Of a stretch of DNA of 20,858 bases, positions 16,701 through 20,858 are shown in pieces. Where the stretch lies: the NCBI GenBank assembly GCA_002305335.1, contig DBQR01000043.1:17364-38221 (forward strand), in the 5' to 3' direction. Source of the DNA: Clostridiales bacterium UBA1389 (GTDB taxonomy: Bacteria > Bacillota > Clostridia > Oscillospirales > CAG-382). A model generated the notes under the pieces. That model saw nothing but the letters and a program-made list of their open reading frames with translations. It searched no databases and was not told the DNA's origin. Position 1 is the stretch's first letter. Each line of letters begins with the position of its first letter. The translations under genes were made by a program, and so were the position numbers.

Positions 16701-16887
16701 AGGGGTTTTCAACTACCCCGCTGGTATCGCTGGTATCGCTGCTTTCCCCGCTTTCCTCACTTGATTCGCCCTTGCTTTCCCCCGGTACCGAGGAGGAATC
16801 GTTATTGTTTTTCTTTTCGCAGGATGCAAAAATAAGGGCGGAGGATAAAAGGGTCAAAATTAAAAGATAAGAAATAATTTTTCTCAT
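13795..16887 (-). CDS. Large cell-surface lipoprotein with three F5/8C-like domains and a DUF4855-type domain
   Basis: A 1030-residue lipoprotein. The start at 16887 (MRKIISYLL) has GGGAG at 16893-16897; an in-frame TTG at 16920 is less likely. The lipobox is IFASC with Cys23, and a Ser/Glu/Gly-rich linker runs to about residue 60. Three discoidin/F5-8C-like modules lie at about 64-215, 247-400 and 439-589. Each has a shared core: VVYASDDSKEW, DFYASENGKDY or RFYLSENGTDW, later closed by ARYIRF, ARYIKF or ARFVRI. Residues about 629-944 look like a DUF4855 domain (IALVFGDK, YVAYLDKQGNIVDTFMDGFLY, IALDGFYWLNE, EIEVSFQ), with conserved acids (about Asp786, Glu793, Glu873, Glu875) suggestive of a glycosidase-like barrel. 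A C-terminal cadherin/Ig-like domain (about 952-1030, SDGTFNYYPNKGFTG) ends the protein. A carbohydrate-binding, possibly glycan-cleaving role is inferred; the DUF assignment is from memory. Confidence 0.85.
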   Translation of the reverse strand: MRKIISYLLILTLLSSALIFASCEKKNNNDSSSVPGESKGESSEESGESSDTSDTSGVVENPFEYRTLVSAEKPYTVTAPSESAYPDLYNQQLTDGILACDEGITYRDASLVGFTTDVGIVVDLGDEGKELYEFNIRLLAMDIDGVGLPVRAVVYASDDSKEWKQLGKTEIDPYVDRTMCNGVLVLEEPVNARYIRFRVTLSKLFFFTDEVLIYANVPPKTQQVNNTQEKYDSDTNDYTAISNLSTGVAVNKTYSKNVAKGGKYTVTAAGFDERAGENKTILTEGGVVSSRFGHDAWVGISAADNPYITLDLGKVYDNLYSFKLYALGEGINIDYPDYVDFYASENGKDYYIIGRVYAPDPCPNYIYTITLAKFIKARYIKFAFSSGEGYYWVEELKALIGSGKTFENPAYPPLDLPEVKETEYWDESEPDYSTFLNLILGKPQQISASVYFNIGETDDTPASSPLLTDGKYAKSTYCYSGEWFEIATSGGARDIFYDLGKTSTVSQIKIDILVQKSYGIEYPEYIRFYLSENGTDWYMVYGQKHEKQNKEGVPVMLDYTLEKPYAARFVRINIKSRGFAFIDEIEVWGTKAVEETTQNISQSGIKPITFYTRESDRGYANNKNTSVRASDIALVFGDKGNENTLLPYVAYLDKQGNIVDTFMDGFLYTPSGPNLPSGNKATENTKKEDWLYFYDITFNGINGLDRLDEVTGEVKKALNLDEDYKVYVYLAFLNVSEQVTNFGDVDGDNAGENLSTPEGRKKVTMWFMKLCGDTFKERNYKNIALDGFYWLNETVGWEVDYTNVMTEVGDYVHEYGSNYLWIPFYNAEKFFYCREMGFDITSIQPNYAFYLDYTLESIYTCIKNALKYGISVEIEVSFQSYGDIYYVRRYLEYLYYGAVYGYMENATHFYYDDDNFFARMCNSKEFLPRLQYEYTYLFAKHKLKANPDKKSDLSFNASKDTILEGALAEFSQDTRYNIAVSPENGTVTINSDGTFNYYPNKGFTGKDVFYYTYNNYLGDSPECRVVVNVN

Positions 16888-16955
16888 AGCTGCTCCCGTA
16901 TTTTTTATTTTAGCTTGCAAAACGCAGTTTATATGTTATAATCTGAATATAACTT

Positions 16956-16985
16956 AAAACCCGGCAAAATTGATATGCTTTGCCG
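16956..16985 (-). terminator. Possible terminator after the histidine kinase gene
   Basis: Inverted repeat CGGCAAA (16962-16968) and TTTGCCG (16979-16985) with a 10-base loop. On the minus strand it is followed by GGTTTT. The stem abuts the kinase stop codon. The U tract is short, so some readthrough into the lipoprotein gene is possible. Confidence 0.5.
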
Positions 16986-16986
16986 C

Positions 16987-18033
16987 CTATTCTGCCCTGT
17001 CGGCGGGAAGATAAACCATAAATTCGGTTCCCACGCCCAACTGGCTTTTAACCTCCGCTTTACCGTTGCACAGGTCAAGAATGCGCCTTACCAGGGTAAG
17101 GCCGAGACCGTTGCCTTCCGAACGGTGGGAAAGGTCGCCCTGATAGAATTTTTCGAACATATGGTTCAGGGTATCGCCGCTCATTCCTATCCCTTCGTCG
17201 GTGACGGTTACGGTAACGAAGTCAACTCCCTTTTCAAGGGTTATGTCGATGGTTGACTCTTCTCTGGAATATTTTATGGCGTTGCCTATGATATTTGTCC
17301 ATACGGTGGAAAACAGGCTTTCCGAAGCGTAATACCATACCTCGTCCATTTCAATATTGAAGTTTAACCCCTTTTCGCTCCACCTGTTTTCAAGGGTAAG
17401 AATACACTGTCTTATCTGCTCGTCAAGGCGGAACCAGGTTTTGTCGGTAATAATGTTCTGGGTTTCCAGCTTTGAAAGCAGCAGAATATTCCCCGTAAGG
17501 GTGGAAAGTCTTTTTGAATTATACAGTATTTTTTCTATATATTCCTGTTTTTCCTCTTCGGACAGGGATTTTTCCTGTAACAGAGTTGCATAACCTTCTA
17601 TGGCGGCTATCGGAGTCTTAAATTCATGGGAAACATTGGTGACAAAGTCGTTAGACAGCGCTTCGTTGGTTCCCAGTTCTTTGACCATGGCATTAAAGCT
17701 GTCGATTACCGTCTGAATTTCGCTTATATAACTTTTGGCGTCAAGGGTGGCGTTGAAATCCCCCTTTGCCACCCGCTGGGACAAATCGGAAAGCTTGGTT
17801 ACGGGGGTTATAATGTTTTTGCCCAACATCAAAGCCGCTAAAAAAGTAACCAGTACGCTTATGACTATGGTGGTTACAAGAGCAATTGAATAGCCGCTTT
17901 CGTCGCTTCTGATAACCCCGAAATACTTGAAAACCACAACGGTTACAACGCCCAGCAGCATTGTCCCCGCCATGACCGCCCCCAGCAGAAGTATGTAATA
18001 CAGTCCTATACGCCATTTTTTATTGCTTGTCAT
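16987..18033 (-). CDS. Sensor histidine kinase with HAMP domain
   Basis: A 348-residue membrane kinase, second gene of a regulator-kinase operon. Two hydrophobic segments (about 10-36 and 49-70) enclose only about a dozen external residues (FGVIRSDESGYS), followed by a HAMP linker (about 70-122). The dimerisation and phosphoacceptor helix has His136 in NVSHEFKTPIAAIEGYA. The ATP-binding domain shows the N box NIIGNAIKYS (Asn251), G1 DEGIGMSGD (279-287) and G2 GNGLGLTLVRRI (307-318). All catalytic motifs are intact. Such a tiny external loop suggests sensing within the membrane or via a partner protein, not a soluble ligand domain. The ATG at 18033 has only a weak AAGG ribosome site, and the 12-base gap to the regulator suggests coupling. 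The target genes are unknown; the adjacent lipoprotein is a candidate. Confidence 0.93.
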   Translation of the reverse strand: MTSNKKWRIGLYYILLLGAVMAGTMLLGVVTVVVFKYFGVIRSDESGYSIALVTTIVISVLVTFLAALMLGKNIITPVTKLSDLSQRVAKGDFNATLDAKSYISEIQTVIDSFNAMVKELGTNEALSNDFVTNVSHEFKTPIAAIEGYATLLQEKSLSEEEKQEYIEKILYNSKRLSTLTGNILLLSKLETQNIITDKTWFRLDEQIRQCILTLENRWSEKGLNFNIEMDEVWYYASESLFSTVWTNIIGNAIKYSREESTIDITLEKGVDFVTVTVTDEGIGMSGDTLNHMFEKFYQGDLSHRSEGNGLGLTLVRRILDLCNGKAEVKSQLGVGTEFMVYLPADRAE

Positions 18034-18045
18034 AATAAAAACCTT

Positions 18046-18717
18046 TTACTTTCTGACCGCCTTGTAGCCTAATCCCCGTACGGTGACGATTTCAAAATCG
18101 GGATTGTCCCTGAAACGGTCCCGGAGGCGGTTAATATGCACGTCAACGGTGCGGTCCTCGGTTTCGGAATCCACCCCCCATATGTCGTCCATAAGCTGAC
18201 GGCGGGTGAAAATACGGTTGGGGTAGGACACCAGCTTATATAGTAGAAGGAATTCCTTTTGTGGGAGAATATCCCTGCTGTTGCCGTATATCACAGTCAT
18301 GCTGTCGTATTCAAGGGTAAGGCCGCCGATGGTCTGCTTGCGTTCGCTTAATACTTGGGCTCTGCGGAGCAGTGCTCCGACTCTCAGCACCATCTCGTTT
18401 ACGTTCACCGGCTTAACCATATAGTCGTCGGCGCCCGTCATAAAGCCCTGCTGCATATCCCGGAAGCCGTCCTTGGCGGTGATAATAAGCACCGGGATGG
18501 AGCTTCCCATTTCCCTCAGCTTTTTAATCAAATCGTAGCCGTCCATGTTGGGCATCATTATGTCGGAAATAATCAAATCAATATAATCGCCCTTGATTAT
18601 CTGCACGGCTTCCTCCCCGTCGGAAGCACCGAAGGGTTTGTAGCCGTTTTTGGAAAGCACCTTCATAAACAGATTGCGAAGCTCGTTATCGTCTTCAACC
18701 ACAAGTATTCTGTACAT
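18046..18717 (-). CDS. OmpR/PhoB-family response regulator
   Basis: A 223-residue DNA-binding regulator and partner of the kinase downstream. The receiver domain has the acidic pair Glu8/Asp9/Asp10 (VVEDDNE), phosphoacceptor Asp52 (IISDIMMPNMDG), Thr80 and Lys102 (YMVKPVN). The C-terminal winged helix (about 127-221) carries LPQKEFLLLYKLVSYPNRIFTRRQL and the recognition region TEDRTVDVHINRLRDRF, ending VRGLGYKAV. I chose the ATG at 18717 because AAAGGAGG (18724-18731) sits six bases upstream and the protein begins MYRILVVEDD. The frame extends 23 codons further upstream without a ribosome site and across the promoter. It probably activates its own promoter or nearby surface genes, which is untested. 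Confidence 0.94.
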   Translation of the reverse strand: MYRILVVEDDNELRNLFMKVLSKNGYKPFGASDGEEAVQIIKGDYIDLIISDIMMPNMDGYDLIKKLREMGSSIPVLIITAKDGFRDMQQGFMTGADDYMVKPVNVNEMVLRVGALLRRAQVLSERKQTIGGLTLEYDSMTVIYGNSRDILPQKEFLLLYKLVSYPNRIFTRRQLMDDIWGVDSETEDRTVDVHINRLRDRFRDNPDFEIVTVRGLGYKAVRK

Positions 18718-18750
18718 GGAAAACCTCCTTTGCCTATGCCGTTTCATTAA

Positions 18751-18779
18751 ATTATGCCATAAATTACGCCAAATATCAA
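18751..18779 (-). promoter_or_regulatory. Promoter of the two-component operon with tandem half-sites
   Basis: Minus strand TTGATA (18774-18779), 17-base spacer, CATAAT (18751-18756). On the plus strand ATTATGCC (18751-18758) and ATTACGCC (18763-18770) form a direct repeat 12 bases apart that covers the -10 and spacer, a layout seen for OmpR-family binding sites. Autoregulation is inferred only. Confidence 0.6.
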
Positions 18780-18831
18780 TAGACAATTTTTAAAATAAGC
18801 CAAACCTGAAAAAATTGGAGAAAACAGTTTT

Positions 18832-19740
18832 ATGAAACACATTTTCGTTGTCAATCCCGCGGCGGGAACAAAAAACGCCCATAACGAAATAAAAGAGAAG
18901 CTGGCTTTATACAAAAAGCCCCTTGATTACGAAATTTACGTCACTTCCCGCTCCCTTGACGCCACAAAATTCGTTCACGCCTACTGCGTCGAAAACAAAT
19001 ATCCCGTCAGATTTTACGCCTGCGGCGGGGACGGGACGCTGAATGAGGTGGTAAACGGGGTTATTGGGCATAACCATGCGGAGGTGGCGTGTTATCCCTG
19101 CGGCAGCGGCGACGATTTTGTAAAATACTACGGAGGCAAGGAAAGGTTTATAAATCTGCCCTTGAATATCGAAGGAAACGCCGAATACATAGACCTTATG
19201 AAAATCGGGGAAAGGTATTCGGTGAACGTAATCAGCTTCGGTTTTGACAGCGTGGTGGCGAAAACCATTTTCAACGTAAAGCGGAAACCGGTTATCGGGG
19301 GAAGGAATTCATATTATACCGGAATCGCCAGAGGGCTATTTACGGGAATGAGGAACAAGTGCACAGTCACCGTTGACGGTGAAGCGTTAAACGGTAAGGA
19401 TATGCTTCTCTGCACCGTCGCCAACGGCAACTATGTGGGGGGTCACTTCAAATGCGCCCCGCGGGCGAATAATAACGACGGGCTAATTGAGGTGTGTTTC
19501 GTAAAACCGGTTTCGGTGTTTACTTTCTTAAAGCTGGTGAACAAGTACAAGGAAGGGCAGCACCTTGATGACAAAAGCTTCGAGCATATGCTCATTTACC
19601 GTCAGGGGAAAAGGGTGGAATGCGAATCGCCGGACAAAAATTTCTGCATTTCGGTTGACGGCGAGGTTATCGATATAAACAGGTTTACGGTGGATATCGT
19701 ACCGAAGGCAGTGAAATTTGTGGTTCCGAGGGAAGGTTAA
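18832..19740 (+). CDS. Diacylglycerol kinase-like lipid kinase (DagK/YegS family)
   Basis: A 302-residue cytoplasmic or membrane-associated lipid kinase. The N-terminal nucleotide-binding domain opens IFVVNPAAGTKNA and has the signature CGGDGTLNEVVNG (about 64-76). It is followed by YPCGSGDDFVKYYGG (88-102), a variant of the usual P.GT.NDFAR loop. The C-terminal beta-rich domain has VTVDGEAL, NGNYVGGHFKCAPRANNNDGLIEV (quoted in part) and ISVDGEVID, the conserved DGE segment. The family phosphorylates diacylglycerol or related lipids; which lipid is used cannot be told here. It could recycle diacylglycerol, but it lies far from lgt and that link is speculative. The ATG at 18832 follows GGAG (18817-18820) with a rather long 11-base spacing. 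It is divergent from the two-component operon, with 114 bases between them, and is followed by hairpins. Confidence 0.88.
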   Translation: MKHIFVVNPAAGTKNAHNEIKEKLALYKKPLDYEIYVTSRSLDATKFVHAYCVENKYPVRFYACGGDGTLNEVVNGVIGHNHAEVACYPCGSGDDFVKYYGGKERFINLPLNIEGNAEYIDLMKIGERYSVNVISFGFDSVVAKTIFNVKRKPVIGGRNSYYTGIARGLFTGMRNKCTVTVDGEALNGKDMLLCTVANGNYVGGHFKCAPRANNNDGLIEVCFVKPVSVFTFLKLVNKYKEGQHLDDKSFEHMLIYRQGKRVECESPDKNFCISVDGEVIDINRFTVDIVPKAVKFVVPREG

Positions 19741-19804
19741 GTTTTAATATATTTTAATAATTTAAGGGTTTTGTGTAAATATCCACATAATCCTTGCACT
19801 TGAA

Positions 19805-19852
19805 CAAATAAAAAACACAACCGCGAAGCGGTTGCAAGCTGTTTTTTATTTG
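19805..19852. terminator. Nested-hairpin terminator between convergent lipid kinase and pyridoxal kinase genes
   Basis: The outer inverted repeat CAAATAAAAAACA (19805-19817) and TGTTTTTTATTTG (19840-19852) is a perfect 13 bp. It encloses the inner stem CAACCGC-GAA-GCGGTTG (19818-19834). Five unpaired bases lie on the right side only, so the T run follows the inner stem most closely on the minus strand. It can terminate the plus-strand kinase gene and acts as a second stop for the opposite gene. Confidence 0.75.
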
Positions 19853-19871
19853 CTCAGCGGACATTAATCAT

Positions 19872-19901
19872 AAAAAACCCGCAGGTGCTACCCTGCGGGT
19901 T
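19872..19901 (-). terminator. Intrinsic terminator of the pyridoxal kinase gene
   Basis: Perfect 10-bp stem AACCCGCAGG (19876-19885) and CCTGCGGGTT (19892-19901) with a 6-base loop. On the minus strand it is followed by six T (19872-19877, partly within the stem). It begins four bases after the kinase stop codon. Confidence 0.88.
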
Positions 19902-19904
19902 GTC

Positions 19905-20738
19905 TTATTTATTCAATCTGTCAATCAGATAGGGTATGACCTTCTCAAAGTCCACTCCGTATCTGTTATGATTTGGGTCGGCAAGGGTTTCGGCAATGCA
20001 CTTTACCGTATAGTCCACCGCCACCTTCAGGGAATTTTCTGTCCCCTTGTCGTTCATCAATGCTCCAAGAAAAGCGGAAGCGAACACATCGCCTGTACCG
20101 TGGAACACCACCGGGATTTTTTCCCTGTAATAGCTGAAAAATTCGCCGGTGCGGGAATCATAGGACATAACCCCAAGCTTTTCCTCCTCAAAGGAAACCC
20201 CGGTCAAAACCGCCACCTTTGCCCCGAGACCGCATAAACCCTTAAGCATATCCTTGATATAGGCTTCGTCGTATTTTTCCCTGTAAGGCATATCCAGCAT
20301 AAAGGAAGCTTCGGTTATATTGGGGACTACAATATCCGCCTTTGCGCACAGCTTCGCCATGCTTTTCACGAATTCCGGCGTAAAGCCCTTGTAAAGCGCC
20401 CCGTTGTCCGCCATAACCGGGTCAACGAGAATCAGGGCGTTTTTGTCCTTGTACAAATCAAAAACCGAGGAAACGATTTCAAGCTGGCGGAAGCTTCCTA
20501 AATAGCCGGTATAGACCGCCGAAAAGTCAAAGCCTTCCTTTTCCCAGTGGTCGATTATGGGTATAATATCGTCGGTCAGATCCCTGAAAGTAAACCCCGT
20601 AAACATGGTGTGGGTGGAAAGCACCGCGGTGGGTATCACCGCCGCCTCAACCCCCATGGCGGAAATTATGGGAAGAGCCACCGTTAGCGAGCATTTTCCT
20701 AAGCAGGATATATCCTGTATTGTAACTATTCTTTTCAT
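19905..20738 (-). CDS. pdxK: Pyridoxal/pyridoxamine kinase (PfkB/ribokinase-like)
   Basis: A 277-residue cytoplasmic kinase that phosphorylates B6 vitamers for salvage of pyridoxal 5'-phosphate. The N-terminal substrate region reads IQDISCLGKCSLTVALPI (about 7-24) and IPTAVLSTHTMFTGF (35-49), typical of PdxK/PdxY. These are followed by VDPVMADNG (105-113), the NxTE segment PNITEASFML (139-148), VLTGVS (177-182) and the anion-hole signature HGTGDVFASAFLGAL (213-227) with the catalytic Asp217. I chose the ATG at 20738, which has AAGGTG (20745-20750) upstream; an in-frame TTG at 20753 would place that ribosome site inside the coding region. It starts 15 bases after the stop of a ferredoxin-like gene, so the two are probably co-transcribed. 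The exact vitamer preference is not readable, so the choice between pdxK and pdxY is nominal. Confidence 0.92.
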   Translation of the reverse strand: MKRIVTIQDISCLGKCSLTVALPIISAMGVEAAVIPTAVLSTHTMFTGFTFRDLTDDIIPIIDHWEKEGFDFSAVYTGYLGSFRQLEIVSSVFDLYKDKNALILVDPVMADNGALYKGFTPEFVKSMAKLCAKADIVVPNITEASFMLDMPYREKYDEAYIKDMLKGLCGLGAKVAVLTGVSFEEEKLGVMSYDSRTGEFFSYYREKIPVVFHGTGDVFASAFLGALMNDKGTENSLKVAVDYTVKCIAETLADPNHNRYGVDFEKVIPYLIDRLNK

Positions 20739-20753
20739 ATAAATCACCTTCAA

Positions 20754-20858
20754 TTAAGTATTATTCTTGTTTTTTCCCCCGATTATCCTTGCGATAACCG
20801 TTCTTTTAACCTTCATCGCCCCTTTGGGGCAGAACTCCTGACAGCAGAAGCAGGATAT
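20754..20858 (-). CDS. C-terminal end of a 4Fe-4S ferredoxin-type protein (5'-truncated by window)
   Basis: An open minus-strand frame runs from the window edge to the TAA at 20754-20756 and encodes the last 34 residues. These begin ISCFCCQEFCPKGAM and end in a basic tail with RIIGGKNKNNT. The cysteine spacing (CxxC then xxxCP, with the first Cys of the cluster just outside the window) is that of a [4Fe-4S] binding loop. A ferredoxin loop at the extreme C-terminus with a 'CCQE.CP.GA' reading resembles DUF362-type Fe-S proteins, but the rest of the gene is missing and that is a guess. Pyridoxal kinase follows after 15 bases. Confidence 0.75.
   Translation of the reverse strand: MSCFCCQEFCPKGAMKVKRTVIARIIGGKNKNNT

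Noticed and set aside
1..20858. CRISPR array, tRNA/rRNA genes, transposase or prophage genes
   Set aside because: I saw no spaced direct repeats, tRNA-like cloverleafs or mobile-element proteins on reading both strands by eye; a covariance-model scan was not possible.

Overview
The window looks like a chromosomal segment of an anaerobic Gram-positive gut-type Clostridia bacterium, probably Oscillospiraceae/Ruminococcaceae-like. This placement is inferred from strong AGGAGG/AAAGGGG ribosome sites, TTGACA-N17-TATAAT-like promoters, the Firmicutes-type pair of M16 peptidase paralogues beside lgt, a dockerin-bearing exoprotease, a DUF4855-type lipoprotein and a clostridial-style dispersed intergenic repeat. 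I see no rRNA, tRNA, CRISPR array, transposase or phage gene.

Layout. Positions 1-5487 (+) form one tight run of genes: the end of nagA, nagB, two M16-peptidase-like genes (ymfF/ymfH type), lgt and folD. These cover amino-sugar catabolism, lipoprotein maturation and one-carbon metabolism. The run ends in a MITE-like repeat (5488-5670) that contains its own terminator, followed by a bidirectional terminator shared with the opposing gene. From 5717 to 18717 everything reads on the minus strand: a 1602-residue secreted subtilisin with a C-terminal dockerin and its own strong promoter; an operon of an acyl-CoA synthetase (AMP-binding) and an OFA-type MFS transporter; a large lipoprotein with three discoidin-like domains and a DUF4855-type domain; and a two-component system (response regulator, then kinase). 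A diacylglycerol-kinase-like lipid kinase (18832-19740, +) is divergent from the two-component system. The right edge holds a pyridoxal/pyridoxamine kinase and the last residues of a ferredoxin-type Fe-S protein, both on the minus strand.

The most striking element is unmarked by any long ORF. Between a strong promoter (13731-13759) and the acyl-CoA synthetase lies a complete ribosome-mediated attenuator. It has a 20-codon leader peptide with eight tyrosines (MQRCYTYAYYYYYAYLLSAV), a perfect intrinsic terminator, an 8-bp antiterminator pairing whose upstream arm overlaps the leader stop codon, and shielding pairings that a ribosome stalled on Tyr codons would disrupt. The sequence therefore predicts that the ligase and transporter are expressed when charged tRNA-Tyr is scarce. 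A reasonable hypothesis is uptake and CoA activation of an aromatic acid such as 4-hydroxyphenylacetate for tyrosine supply by reductive carboxylation.
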